Below are positions 1 to 8,078 of a DNA stretch of 64,000 nt, in pieces; within the stretch, counting starts at the first letter, position 1, and every line of letters starts with the position of its first letter. This stretch comes from an uncultured Oscillospiraceae bacterium (GTDB lineage: Bacteria; Bacillota; Clostridia; Oscillospirales; Oscillospiraceae), in NCBI GenBank assembly GCA_934597125.1, contig CAKTQM010000002.1, positions 1-64,000 of the forward strand. The letters are read 5' to 3'. Made by a program: the position numbers and the translations under genes. The notes under the pieces are model-generated. The model had not been told where the DNA came from. It worked only from the letters and a program-made list of their open reading frames with translations, and made no database searches.

Positions 1-17
1 TCTCTGGATGCACTCAT
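1..17 (-). CDS. Start of a gene leaving the window on the left (5 codons visible)
   Basis: An ATG (complement of 15-17) opens a frame reading MSASR before the window ends. A purine-rich AGAGGA lies about 11 bases upstream and a strong promoter lies at 79-107, so a transcript certainly seems to run this way. Five codons are too few to identify any product, and the start itself is a guess. Confidence 0.25.
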
Positions 18-78
18 TTGTTTTTCAGTCCTCTCAAGTGATAGGCGCAATACGCCCTTGGTCGTAAAATACCTGCCC

Positions 79-107
79 ATTATACCGTAGTTTTATGAAA
101 TGTGCAA
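79..107 (-). promoter_or_regulatory. Sigma-A type promoter reading out of the window
   Basis: On the minus strand a TTGCAC -35 box (102-107) and a perfect TATAAT -10 box (79-84) are separated by 17 bases. It would start a transcript near position 72 that leaves the window. The first 55 bases of that transcript contain a small GGGCG...CGCC hairpin. Confidence 0.6.
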
Positions 108-245
108 GCATTATATTTTGGAAGGGCGGAAAAGGTACAAAAGCGGTAGAAGGTTTCGCGGAATTTGCGCCGTGCCAGAGTGGTGTGTGGCCGTATGCAG
201 GAGCCGACGCCCCTACAGCGAAAAACGACCCTGCGTATTTGCCTG

Positions 246-278
246 AAAAAGAGAGAAGCAGCCTTTCGGCTGCTTCTC
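246..278 (-). terminator. Rho-independent terminator of the candidate small RNA
   Basis: An 11-bp perfect stem (253-263 with 268-278, GAGAAGCAGCC) with a 4-base loop is followed on the minus strand by C and five T residues (246-250). The T run exists only on the minus strand side, so the signal is directional. Confidence 0.7.
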
Positions 279-493
279 AATTGCATCGGGCCAAGTTATA
301 ACCTGCACCGTTTCCAAGCAGGTGGGTTGTCTCCAGCTTGCTTTACTGCTTCCATCATCCAACCGCAAACGGCAGTCGGGAGGCCTGCAAACCACATGCT
401 GATCCGACATCCCCTATAACAAGATGTGAGGATAAAAAAGACCCGCATACATCATCTGTGGGGCGCACCGGCGCAGCCCTGCGCCGTGACCCT
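246..493 (-). ncRNA. Candidate structured small RNA (6S-like size and position, unproven)
   Basis: No convincing protein frame covers this stretch. On the minus strand a TATACT -10 box (500-505) precedes it and a strong rho-independent terminator ends it. Several helices can be drawn: 384-391 with 311-322 (GCAGG/CCTGC plus TTT/AAA), 360-364 with 325-329 (GGTTG/CAACC), and a weaker closing pairing of bases near 405-412 with 283-290. A bulged long hairpin of roughly 165-250 nt is compatible with 6S RNA, but no diagnostic 6S primary motif was recognised. The 5' half may instead hold a terminator for the DUF1292 gene, with the RNA starting near 405. Confidence 0.35.
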
Positions 494-547
494 GAAGATA
501 GTATACCACGCCATGGGGAAAAAGAAAAGAGGATTTTGCCGCAAATT

Positions 548-838
548 TCAGGAATTTTCTTCCTCGTCCTCCATCAGCTGCTCCATAAACCGGTCGTAGA
601 CCCGTTCCAGCTCCTCGTCGCTGTCCAGGGTGGACAGCTGCTCCTCGCCGTCCACCATGATGGACTTCAGGATCACCAGGCCCAGATCCTCCTCGTCGGC
701 GTCCTCGTCCTCCACAGCGGGGAAGAAGGCCATATAGGTCTGGCCGTCCAGCTCCAGCGCGTCGATATACTCCAATTCAAATTCGTTGCCGTCCTCATCG
801 GTCAGTGTGATGAAATTCGGGCCGAAATCTTCGCTCAT
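548..838 (-). CDS. DUF1292 family acidic protein
   Basis: This 96-residue, very acidic protein has the DUF1292 pattern: it begins with a strand-rich segment (ITLTDEDGNEFELEYID), then QTYMAFFPA, then LVILK and a Glu/Asp-rich tail (MEDEEEN). DUF1292 proteins are small Firmicutes proteins of unknown function, often near the yrrK/yqgF-type genes; no role can be assigned here. The start at 838 is chosen because AGGAGG lies 8 bases upstream and a good promoter sits at 884-912; an in-frame extension to 1057 would overrun that promoter. It is divergent from the PBP gene. Confidence 0.85.
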   Translation of the reverse strand: MSEDFGPNFITLTDEDGNEFELEYIDALELDGQTYMAFFPAVEDEDADEEDLGLVILKSIMVDGEEQLSTLDSDEELERVYDRFMEQLMEDEEENS

Positions 839-883
839 CGTTTTCTTGCCTCCTTGTTCTCGGCGGTCGCCGGAATATAAAAT

Positions 884-912
884 ATTGTACCCCATCTTTC
901 TCCGGAATGCAA
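884..912 (-). promoter_or_regulatory. Promoter of the DUF1292 gene
   Basis: Minus strand TTGCAT (907-912), 17-base spacer, TACAAT (884-889), about 45 bases before the chosen start codon. It fixes the start of the DUF1292 protein at 838. Confidence 0.6.
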
Positions 913-1030
913 GCCGCCGCGGTGTGACTTTTTTGTTCCAGTGGGACAAAAAGTTGTAAAAATATGGGGAAATGACAACTATGTGTGGGGAAAATTCCGC
1001 GAATTTGTCAAAACAAGGCCTTTTTAACAT

Positions 1031-1060
1031 TTGACAAATGTGGTACAATACTAACATAGT
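1031..1060 (+). promoter_or_regulatory. Possible promoter of the class A PBP gene
   Basis: TTGACA at 1031-1036 is perfect; the best -10 partner is CATAGT at 1055-1060 with an 18-base spacer, while TACAAT at 1044-1049 is too close. The 839-1158 gap otherwise holds only the divergent promoter and a AAAGGAAAAGGAGGTG ribosome binding site at about 1137-1152. Confidence 0.35.
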
Positions 1061-1158
1061 ACCAAAATGGGCAAATATGTATACCGCAGAGCAGGGCGTT
1101 CCGCGCCCCCGCGGTCGGGTACATCAAATAATACAAAAGGAAAAGGAGGTGCCCTGTT

Positions 1159-3663
1159 ATGAGCGAGAACAAGAAGCGCCGCGGCCTGTTTGGCCGGCCA
1201 CAGCAGAGCGCCGGTCAACGAACAGAGGAACCGCGTCAGGAGCCCCAGAACGCGCCCCGTCCCAGAAAAAAGAAGAATGTCAAGCTGATCGTCGGCACCA
1301 TTGTACTGGTGCTGGTACTGACGGCGGTGATCTTCACCGGGATCTTCCTGACCTGGATCAACACATCCCTGAAAGGCCATGTGGAGGTCTATCTGGACGA
1401 ACTGGAGACCAAGGTGTCCACCGAGCTGTACTATCTGGACGCCAAAACCGACGACTGGGTCATGTATCAGACCCTGTACAGCAAGGGCGAAAACCGCATC
1501 TGGGCCGATCTGGATACGATCCCCAAGTACCTGCAGGATGCCGCCATTGCCATTGAGGACAAGCGTTTTGAAAGCCATAACGGCGTGGACTTCAGGGGTA
1601 CGGTGCGCGCCATCCTCAGCACCCTGACGGGCCGGGGCGTGCAGGGCGGTTCCACCATCACCCAGCAGCTCATCAAAAACGCCACCGGCGACAACCAGAC
1701 CACTGTCAAGCGTAAGGTGACGGAGATCTACCGTGCCCTGGAGCTGGAAAAGCGCTATACCAAGGATCAGATCCTGGAGTCGTATCTGAACCGCATCTAC
1801 CTGGGGCAGTCCTGCTCCGGCGTGGAGGCCGCGTCCCGTACCTATTTCGGCAAGAGCGTCAGCGAGCTGTCCCTGGCGCAGTGCGCCAGCCTGATCGGCA
1901 TTACCAACAACCCCAGCCAGTACGGCCCCTTCGAGAGCGAGTGGAGCCGCGAGCAGAACCGCAAGCGTGAGATCCTGATTCTGGATGCCATGCTGGAACA
2001 GGGCAAGATCACCCAGCAGGAGTATGCCGCCGCCAAGGCGGAGGAGGTCATCTTTACCAACGGCTGGAGCAACACCGGCAACTACTACGGCGACGAGGTG
2101 GTGGATACCTCGGCATTGCTGGAGGAGGAGACCGAACCCGTGGTGGCCCAGTACACCTCCCGCAACTCCTATTTTACCGACGCCCTCATCGAGGACGTGA
2201 TCGAGGCCCTGATGGAGACCTACGGCTACGACCACGACACGGCGGACAACGCCCTGTTCAACAAGGGCTATAAGATCTACACCACCCAGAACTACGAATA
2301 TCAGCGGATCGCTGAGAGCGTGTTCGAGGATCTCAGCAACACCCCCTATACCCGCACCGACAGTAAGGGCGAGACCGAGCAGCTGCAGGGCGCCATGACC
2401 ATCATCGACCCCTATACCGGCTATGTGCTGGCCATGGTGGGCGGCACCGGCAAAAAGACCGCCGACCGCGGCTGGAACTGGGCCACCTCCGTGCGGCCCT
2501 GCGGTTCCGCCACCAAGCCCATCAGCACCTACGCCCCCGCCCTGGATCAGGGCGTCCTGACCGGCGCGTCCACTCTGGACGACTATCCGGTGCTGGAGCT
2601 GAACGACAGCGCTTATCCCAAGAACGACAACGGCCGCTTTCAGGGCCTTGTGACCCTGCGCCGCGCGCTGGTGCAGTCCTTGAACACCTGCGCCGTCCGC
2701 GCCTGCATGCAGCTGGGCACGTGGGAGGCCTATGACTTCATGACAAGCCGTCTGGGCTTCACCACCCTGACCCAGTCCGACAGCGAGCAGGTGGGCGCCA
2801 TGGCGCTGGGCGGCTATGCCCGGGGCGTCACCACCGAGGAGATGGCCGCCGCCTACGGCGCCTTTGTCAACGAGGGTATCTATACCAAGCCCCGCACCTT
2901 CACCCGCGTGGAGGACAGCAACGGCAACGTGATCCTGGAGAATGAGATCCAGTCCAATGTGGCAATGAAGGCCAGCACCGCCGCGCTGATGAACAGCTTC
3001 CTCTACGACGTGGTTAACGGCGGCACCGGCAGCGCCGCCGCGTTCAGCGGCATGACCCTGGCCGGCAAGACCGGTACCACCAACGACCTGCGCGACCGTT
3101 ATTTCGTGGGCTACAGCCCCTACTACGTGGGCGCCTGCTGGGTGGGCTACGAAAGCAACAGCCGCGTGTCCTCCGGCGGTGTGAACCCCGCCGCCATCCT
3201 GTGGAACAAGGTCATGTCCCGCGTCCACGAGGGGCTGGAGAGCAAGAGCTTCTTCTCCTGCAGCGAGCTGGTGCAGGTCACTGTCTGCGCCGACAGCGGT
3301 ATGCTGGCAACCGGCATGTGCGAGATGGATCCCCGCGGCAGCCGCGTCCGTACCGAGTGGGTGGCGGAGGATAACCAGCCCACCGAGATGTGTACCATGC
3401 ACACCGGCGGCGGCACGCTGAACTACTACCGCGACTATCTGGCCAACTTCACCGACATCGTGGCCGAGGACAGCGCCTATGTCTACTGGGGCAACCCCAT
3501 CGGCGGCGATGACGATACCACGCCTCCCGACTGGCCCGGCGCGGCGGATCAGGAGGGCGCCGATAACGGCAATGCCAACGGAACGGACAACGCCGACGGC
3601 AACACCACCGGCGAGAACGGCGGCGCGGGGGAGACCCCGGGCCACGGAACCGGCGGCTGGTAA
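1159..3663 (+). CDS. Class A penicillin-binding protein (transglycosylase/transpeptidase, PBP1A type)
   Basis: The 834-residue protein polymerises lipid II and cross-links peptidoglycan at the outer face of the membrane. A Lys/Arg-rich cytoplasmic tail (1-36) is followed by one membrane segment (about 37-58). The GT51 domain shows EDKRFESHNGVD, GGSTITQQLIKN and RYTKDQILESYLNRIY. The transpeptidase domain shows SATK (catalytic Ser in GSATKPIS), an SLN triad and KTGTT. The C-terminus is a Gly/Asn/Asp-rich low-complexity tail (about 785-834), common in Firmicutes PBP1. AGGAGGTG lies 8 bases before the ATG. Length is normal for the family. Confidence 0.95.
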   Translation: MSENKKRRGLFGRPQQSAGQRTEEPRQEPQNAPRPRKKKNVKLIVGTIVLVLVLTAVIFTGIFLTWINTSLKGHVEVYLDELETKVSTELYYLDAKTDDWVMYQTLYSKGENRIWADLDTIPKYLQDAAIAIEDKRFESHNGVDFRGTVRAILSTLTGRGVQGGSTITQQLIKNATGDNQTTVKRKVTEIYRALELEKRYTKDQILESYLNRIYLGQSCSGVEAASRTYFGKSVSELSLAQCASLIGITNNPSQYGPFESEWSREQNRKREILILDAMLEQGKITQQEYAAAKAEEVIFTNGWSNTGNYYGDEVVDTSALLEEETEPVVAQYTSRNSYFTDALIEDVIEALMETYGYDHDTADNALFNKGYKIYTTQNYEYQRIAESVFEDLSNTPYTRTDSKGETEQLQGAMTIIDPYTGYVLAMVGGTGKKTADRGWNWATSVRPCGSATKPISTYAPALDQGVLTGASTLDDYPVLELNDSAYPKNDNGRFQGLVTLRRALVQSLNTCAVRACMQLGTWEAYDFMTSRLGFTTLTQSDSEQVGAMALGGYARGVTTEEMAAAYGAFVNEGIYTKPRTFTRVEDSNGNVILENEIQSNVAMKASTAALMNSFLYDVVNGGTGSAAAFSGMTLAGKTGTTNDLRDRYFVGYSPYYVGACWVGYESNSRVSSGGVNPAAILWNKVMSRVHEGLESKSFFSCSELVQVTVCADSGMLATGMCEMDPRGSRVRTEWVAEDNQPTEMCTMHTGGGTLNYYRDYLANFTDIVAEDSAYVYWGNPIGGDDDTTPPDWPGAADQEGADNGNANGTDNADGNTTGENGGAGETPGHGTGGW

Positions 3664-3736
3664 GCGATCAAAACGACCCGATACCCGACCGGCCCGCGCC
3701 GGTCGGGTATCCTAAACCATGAGGGGAGGGACGCGG

Positions 3737-4243
3737 ATGCGCGCACCCCAGATCAGCTGCAGCTTTTCCGGACACCGGCCGGAGAAGCTGCCGTGGGGCG
3801 ACAACGAACGGGACGAGCGGTGCCTGACGCTGAAAGCGTCCATCCGTGAAATGGTGGAAAAAGCCTATGCCGACGGCTATCGCCACTTCATCTGCGGCAT
3901 GGCACGGGGCTGCGACACCTACTTTGGCGAGGAGGTGCTGCGCCTGCGCCGCCGGGTGCAGGATATCACCCTGGAGGCCGCCATCCCCTGCCTGAGCCAG
4001 AGCGACGGCTGGACGGCGGAGCAGCAGGCGCGTTACCGCGACCTGCTGGATCTGTGCAACTACCGCACCGTGGTGCAGGAGAAGTACGACCCCGGCTGTA
4101 TGCACCGCCGCAACCGCTATATGGTGGATCACAGCCAGCTGCTGATCGCCGTCCACGACGGCGGCAGCGGCGGCACCCGCTATACCATTGAATACGCGCT
4201 GCGAAACCGGAGGGATGTGCTGATCCTGCCGGTGCCGCGGTAA
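3737..4243 (+). CDS. SLOG/DUF1273 family protein (YpsA-like)
   Basis: The protein (168 residues) opens with the family signature FSGHRPEKLPWG and has the Rossmann-like pattern GMARGCDTYFGEEV, consistent with the DUF1273 branch of the SLOG nucleotide-binding superfamily to which B. subtilis YpsA belongs. The family is thought to bind a nucleotide ligand; the reaction is unknown. The ATG at 3737 is preferred over the one at 3719 because GAGGGGAGGGA then lies at the right distance. It follows the PBP gene by 73 bases and precedes the TSCPD gene by 18, so these may be cotranscribed. Confidence 0.85.
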   Translation: MRAPQISCSFSGHRPEKLPWGDNERDERCLTLKASIREMVEKAYADGYRHFICGMARGCDTYFGEEVLRLRRRVQDITLEAAIPCLSQSDGWTAEQQARYRDLLDLCNYRTVVQEKYDPGCMHRRNRYMVDHSQLLIAVHDGGSGGTRYTIEYALRNRRDVLILPVPR

Positions 4244-4261
4244 GAAAAGGAGAATGAAATC

Positions 4262-4516
4262 ATGACTTACACATTCACACCCCGCGGCGTCTGCTCCCGC
4301 CGCATGACGGTGGAGCTGGAGGACGGCGTCATTAAGGATGTCAAGGTGGAGGGCGGCTGCAGCGGCAACCTGCAGGGCATCTCCCGTCTGGTGGTGGGTA
4401 TGAAGGCCACCGATGCCATCGAGCGTATGCAGGGTATCTCCTGCGGCGGAAAGCCCACCTCCTGCCCCGACCAGCTGGCTAAGGCTCTGACCGAGGCGCT
4501 GAAAAAGGCCCAGTAA
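4262..4516 (+). CDS. TSCPD domain protein (TIGR03905 type)
   Basis: This 84-residue protein matches the TSCPD domain found at the C-terminus of some ribonucleotide reductases and as stand-alone proteins. Visible marks are CSRRMTVELEDG, EGGCSGNLQGIS and the terminal ISCGGKPTSCPDQLAKAL, with paired cysteines that could bind metal. Function of the stand-alone form is not established. AAAGGAGAATG lies just upstream of the ATG and a strong terminator follows, so it ends the transcript that includes the SLOG gene. Confidence 0.85.
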   Translation: MTYTFTPRGVCSRRMTVELEDGVIKDVKVEGGCSGNLQGISRLVVGMKATDAIERMQGISCGGKPTSCPDQLAKALTEALKKAQ

Positions 4517-4558
4517 CGCCGCCGCACCATACCGCCGCCCGCGCGGCACACGCAAAAT

Positions 4559-4590
4559 GAGGGAGCGCTCTTGCGCTCCCTCTTCTTTTG
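4559..4590 (+). terminator. Rho-independent terminator after the TSCPD gene
   Basis: GAGGGAGCGC (4559-4568) pairs with GCGCTCCCTC (4573-4582) around a TCTT loop, followed by TTCTTTT. Its 3' arm also carries a possible -35 box for the next gene. Confidence 0.8.
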
Positions 4591-4599
4591 TGGCATAAT
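4571..4599 (+). promoter_or_regulatory. Candidate promoter of ymdB nested in the terminator
   Basis: TTGCGC (4571-4576) and CATAAT (4594-4599) are 17 bases apart, 36 bases before the ymdB start. The -35 box is made of the loop and 3' arm of the preceding terminator stem. Confidence 0.4.
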
Positions 4600-4634
4600 A
4601 GCGGGGAACGAATACTCTGCAGAAGGAGGACACC

Positions 4635-5417
4635 ATGCTGTATCACATTCTCGCCATCGGCGACGTGACCAGCGAGGACGGGCTGAAACACCTGCGCCGT
4701 CACCTCGCGCCGCTGAAAAAGCTGAAAAGCATTGATTTCACCGTAGTCAACGGAGAGAATATCTCCGGCACCGGCCTGACCCCCGCCCAGGCGGATGAGC
4801 TGTTCGCCGCGGGAGCGGATGTCATCACCCTGGGCAACCACACCTTCGGACGGGTGCAGATCGCCGACTATCTGGAGGATAACCGCTACATCCTGCGGCC
4901 CGCCAACTTCTCCGGCCGGATGCCGGGCCGGGGCTGCGGCGTGTACGACTGCGGCCCTCTCCGCATCGCCGTTATGACCCTCATCGGCCGCTGCGATCTG
5001 GACTGGAAGGCCGCCGACCCCTTCACCACGGCGGACAAGCTGCTGCGGGAGCTGGAGGGGGACAAGCCCACCTTCACCCTGCTGGACTTTCACGCTCAGG
5101 CCACCAGCGAAAAGCTGGCGCTGGGCTACTATCTGGATGGCCGCGTCAGCGCCATGTGGGGCACCCATACCCACGTGCCCACCGCCGACGAGCGGGTGAT
5201 GCCCAAGGGCACCGGCTACATCACCGACCTGGGCATGACCGGGGCCATCGAATCCGTGCTGGGCATCCCGCCGGAGCAGTCCATCGAGTCGTTTCTGGGC
5301 GGCCTGGCGGGGCGCTACCGCTTTGCCGACGGCCCCTGCAAGGCACAGGGCTGCATCTTCACACTGGACAGCGAAACCGGACTGTGCACCGCCGTGGAGC
5401 GGGTGGACATCCGGTGA
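4635..5417 (+). CDS. ymdB: YmdB-family 2',3'-cyclic nucleotide phosphodiesterase (TIGR00282)
   Basis: The 260-residue metallophosphoesterase has the di-metal ligand motifs of YmdB in order: IGDVTSEDG (Asp near residue 8), VNGENIS (Glu-Asn), TLGNHTF (Asn-His), LLDFHAQATSEK and WGTHTHVPTAD. Bacillus YmdB cleaves cyclic nucleotides in vitro and influences biofilm and colony development; that role is family knowledge, not seen here. AGAAGGAGG lies 7 bases before the ATG. The next gene follows after 18 bases. Confidence 0.9.
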   Translation: MLYHILAIGDVTSEDGLKHLRRHLAPLKKLKSIDFTVVNGENISGTGLTPAQADELFAAGADVITLGNHTFGRVQIADYLEDNRYILRPANFSGRMPGRGCGVYDCGPLRIAVMTLIGRCDLDWKAADPFTTADKLLRELEGDKPTFTLLDFHAQATSEKLALGYYLDGRVSAMWGTHTHVPTADERVMPKGTGYITDLGMTGAIESVLGIPPEQSIESFLGGLAGRYRFADGPCKAQGCIFTLDSETGLCTAVERVDIR

Positions 5418-5435
5418 GAGAAAGGAGCAAATCAT

Positions 5436-5924
5436 ATGTCTGTTGAAAAAGTAAGAGCCTATCTGGAACCCTACGGCGTCACCGACCGTATCCGCGAGTT
5501 TGACGTGTCCAGCGCCACGGTGGAGCTGGCCGCTCTGGCGGTAGGCGTGGAGGGCGCCCGCATCGCCAAGACCCTCAGCTTCAAGGTGGGGGAGGAGCCC
5601 ATCCTCATCGTGGCCGCCGGCGACGCCAAGGTGGACAACAGCAAGTATAAGCACTTCTTCGGCGCCAAGGCCAAGATGCTCACCGCCGAGGAGGCGGTGG
5701 AGCGCATCGGCCACGCCGTGGGCGGCGTGTGCCCCTTCGCCCTGCCGGAGGATGTGAAGACCTATCTGGATGTGTCGCTGAAACGGTTTGCCACGGTGTT
5801 CCCCGCCGTGGGCAGCGCCGCCAGCGCCATCGAGCTGACCTGCGACGAGCTGGAGCACTGCTGCGGCAAAAATTTCGTAAGCTGGGTGGACGTGTGCAAG
5901 GGCTGGCAGGAAGAGGAAGCGTAA
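5436..5924 (+). CDS. YbaK/EbsC-type aminoacyl-tRNA deacylase
   Basis: The 162-residue protein has the YbaK fold pattern: VELAALAVGVEGARIAKTL, then VAAGDAKVDNSKYK (catalytic Lys region), GHAVGGVCPFAL and a terminal SWVDVCKGW. Family members trans-edit mischarged tRNA such as Cys-tRNA(Pro) or Ala-tRNA(Pro); the exact substrate cannot be read here. AAAGGAG lies 7 bases upstream of the ATG. It ends directly against the next gene (TAAATG), so it is cotranscribed with ymdB and the phosphoesterase. Confidence 0.88.
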   Translation: MSVEKVRAYLEPYGVTDRIREFDVSSATVELAALAVGVEGARIAKTLSFKVGEEPILIVAAGDAKVDNSKYKHFFGAKAKMLTAEEAVERIGHAVGGVCPFALPEDVKTYLDVSLKRFATVFPAVGSAASAIELTCDELEHCCGKNFVSWVDVCKGWQEEEA

Positions 5925-7013
5925 ATGGTACGGATCCTGCATGCGGCGGATTTCCACCTGGACAGCGCCTTTACCGGCCTGAGCGAGCAGCGCGCGCGGG
6001 AGCGGCGGCAGGAGAGCCGTGAGCTGGCCCGCCGCATGGTGGAGTACGCCAACGACCACGATGTGCAATTGCTGCTGCTCTCCGGCGACCTGTTTGACAG
6101 CGACAGCGTCTATGGCCAGACGGCGGAGGAGCTGTCCGCCGCCCTGTCGGCCTTTCGCGGCCAGGCGGTCATCGCCCCCGGCAACCACGACTGCTACACC
6201 GCCGCGTCCCCCTATGCCCGCACCCTGTGGCCGGAGAATGTCCATATTTTCACCACGCCCCACATGACCCGCTTTGCTTTTCCCCAGTACGGCTGCACCG
6301 TCTACGGCGCGGCCTTCACCGCCCCCGAGGTATCGGAGAGCGTGTCGCTGAAAGACATCGCGGTGGGGGATGAAAGCGTCGCCATCGGCCTTTTGCACGG
6401 CGAAGTGGGGGTGAAGGACAGCCATTACCGGCCCATCAGCCTGCAGGAGATCGCCCAAAGCGGTCTGGACTATCTGGCTCTGGGCCATGTCCACGCCTGC
6501 TCCGGCCTGCAGACGGCGGGCAATACCGCCTACGCCTACCCCGGCTGCCCCGAGGGACGGGGCTTTGACGAGCTGGGGGACAAGGGTTTTCTGCTGGGAG
6601 AGGTGGATAAGGGCAGCGCCAAGCTGCGGTTTATTCCCTTTGCCAGGCGCCGCTATGAGATCCTCACCGTGGATGTGACGGATCAGGAGCCGCTGGAGGC
6701 CATCCGGCAGGCGCTGCCGCCGGACACCCAGCGGGATATGTACCGCCTGCTGCTGACCGGCGAGACCGACGGCGCCGTGGACACCGCCGCCCTCCGCGAC
6801 GAGCTGGCCCACGATTTTTACGAGCTGGAGGTGCGCGACCGCACCACCGTACGGCGGGATATCTGGGACGGCTGCGGCGAGGATTCCCTGCGGGGCCTGT
6901 TCTTGCAGAAGCTGCGGCAGCAGTACGACGCCGCAGAGGACGAGACCCGGCGGCAGACCATCCGCCAGGCGGCCCGCTTCGGCCTGTCCGCCATTGAAAA
7001 CCGGGATATGTGA
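5925..7013 (+). CDS. Mre11/SbcD-like metallophosphoesterase (YhaO type)
   Basis: The 362-residue protein carries the phosphoesterase motifs HAADFHLDSAF, LLSGDLFD, PGNHDCY, LLHGEVG and LGHVH in order in its first 200 residues, followed by a C-terminal capping region. This arrangement matches the YhaO family, Mre11-like nucleases involved in DNA end processing. In bacilli yhaO is paired with yhaN, a large SMC-like ATPase; no such gene follows here, since the next gene is an asparaginase. The start codon directly abuts the upstream stop codon. Confidence 0.88.
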   Translation: MVRILHAADFHLDSAFTGLSEQRARERRQESRELARRMVEYANDHDVQLLLLSGDLFDSDSVYGQTAEELSAALSAFRGQAVIAPGNHDCYTAASPYARTLWPENVHIFTTPHMTRFAFPQYGCTVYGAAFTAPEVSESVSLKDIAVGDESVAIGLLHGEVGVKDSHYRPISLQEIAQSGLDYLALGHVHACSGLQTAGNTAYAYPGCPEGRGFDELGDKGFLLGEVDKGSAKLRFIPFARRRYEILTVDVTDQEPLEAIRQALPPDTQRDMYRLLLTGETDGAVDTAALRDELAHDFYELEVRDRTTVRRDIWDGCGEDSLRGLFLQKLRQQYDAAEDETRRQTIRQAARFGLSAIENRDM

Positions 7014-7043
7014 CCCCAAAAACATCGGACGGAGGAGAAGACC

Positions 7044-8036
7044 ATGAAGAACATTCTCATGATCGGCACCGGCGGCACCATTGCCAGCGAAATGACGCCG
7101 GAGGGCCTGACACCGGAGCTGAACAGCACCCAGCTGCTGTCGTTCGTCCCCAAGATCGGCGAAATGTGCCACGTGGACTGTATTCAGGTCTACAGTCTGG
7201 ACAGTACCAATCTGGAGCCGAAGCACTGGCTGGGGGTGGCAAACGCCATACGGCAGCACTATGACCGCTACGACGGCTTCGTCATCAGCCACGGCACCGA
7301 CACCATGGCCTATACGGCGGCGGCCCTCAGCTATCTGGTGCAGGGCAGCCCCAAGCCCATCGTGCTGACCGGCGCCCAAAAGCCCATCTGGTTTGACGGT
7401 ACCGACTCCAAGCGGAATCTGACCGACGCCTTTCTCTACGCCTGCCGCGGCTGCGGCGGCGTGCAGATCGTCTTCAACGGCAAGGTCATTCTGGGCACCC
7501 GCGCCCGCAAGACCTGCTCCAAGAGCTTTCAGGCCTTCTCCAGCGTCAACTATCCCGATCTGGCGGTGGTGCAGGACGACCATCTTTTGCAGTATATGTC
7601 CTGCCCTGTGGCGGATAAACCCACGTTTTACGACAGACTGGACGACAATGTGGGGCTTTTGAAGCTGATCCCCGGCACAAAGCCGGAGCTGGTGGAGTTT
7701 ATGACCCGGCACTACGACGGCCTCATCATCGAGAGCTTCGGCGTGGGCGGCCTGCCGGAGTATGGCAATTTGTACGACATTCTCCGGGCCGCCGTGGAGC
7801 GGGGCAAGATCATCGTCATGACTACCCAGGTGCCCAACGAAGGCAGCGACCTGACGGTCTACCACGTGGGCGGCCATCTCAAGCAGACCTTGCGGCTGCT
7901 GGAGGCCTACGACATGACCACGGAGGCGGCGGTGGCAAAGCTCATGTGGATCATGGGGCAGACCCACGATTTCATTCCGGCAGAGAAGCTGTTCTACACC
8001 CCCGTGGCGCGGGATATTCTCTATAGCAACGAATAA
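7044..8036 (+). CDS. ansA: Type I (cytoplasmic) L-asparaginase
   Basis: This 330-residue enzyme hydrolyses L-asparagine to aspartate and ammonia. The N-terminal GTGGTIAS supplies the nucleophilic Thr and SHGTDTMAYTAAAL supplies the second catalytic Thr-Asp pair; the downstream Lys lies in LTGAQKP. No signal peptide is present, fitting the cytoplasmic AnsA form. Length is normal. GGAGGAG lies 8 bases before the ATG. It lies 30 bases after the phosphoesterase gene and ends in a strong bidirectional terminator. Confidence 0.92.
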   Translation: MKNILMIGTGGTIASEMTPEGLTPELNSTQLLSFVPKIGEMCHVDCIQVYSLDSTNLEPKHWLGVANAIRQHYDRYDGFVISHGTDTMAYTAAALSYLVQGSPKPIVLTGAQKPIWFDGTDSKRNLTDAFLYACRGCGGVQIVFNGKVILGTRARKTCSKSFQAFSSVNYPDLAVVQDDHLLQYMSCPVADKPTFYDRLDDNVGLLKLIPGTKPELVEFMTRHYDGLIIESFGVGGLPEYGNLYDILRAAVERGKIIVMTTQVPNEGSDLTVYHVGGHLKQTLRLLEAYDMTTEAAVAKLMWIMGQTHDFIPAEKLFYTPVARDILYSNE

Positions 8037-8073
8037 AAACAGCGGATGTCCGGCATCGGACATCCGCTGTTTT
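8036..8073. terminator. Bidirectional terminator between convergent genes
   Basis: A 17-bp near-perfect stem AAAACAGCGGATGTCCG (8036-8052) pairs with 8057-8073 around a GCAT loop. A runs on one side and T runs on the other serve both the asparaginase gene and the convergent membrane protein gene. Confidence 0.85.
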
Positions 8074-8078
8074 GCTGC

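Noticed and set aside
4479-8063. Very long open frame (about 1194 codons) on the minus strand opposite the ymdB-asparaginase genes
   Set aside because: It is the antisense shadow of four well-supported genes, caused by GC-rich codon use, and has no ribosome site or recognised domain. The same holds for the long antisense frames over the PBP, clpC, and hydrogenase regions.
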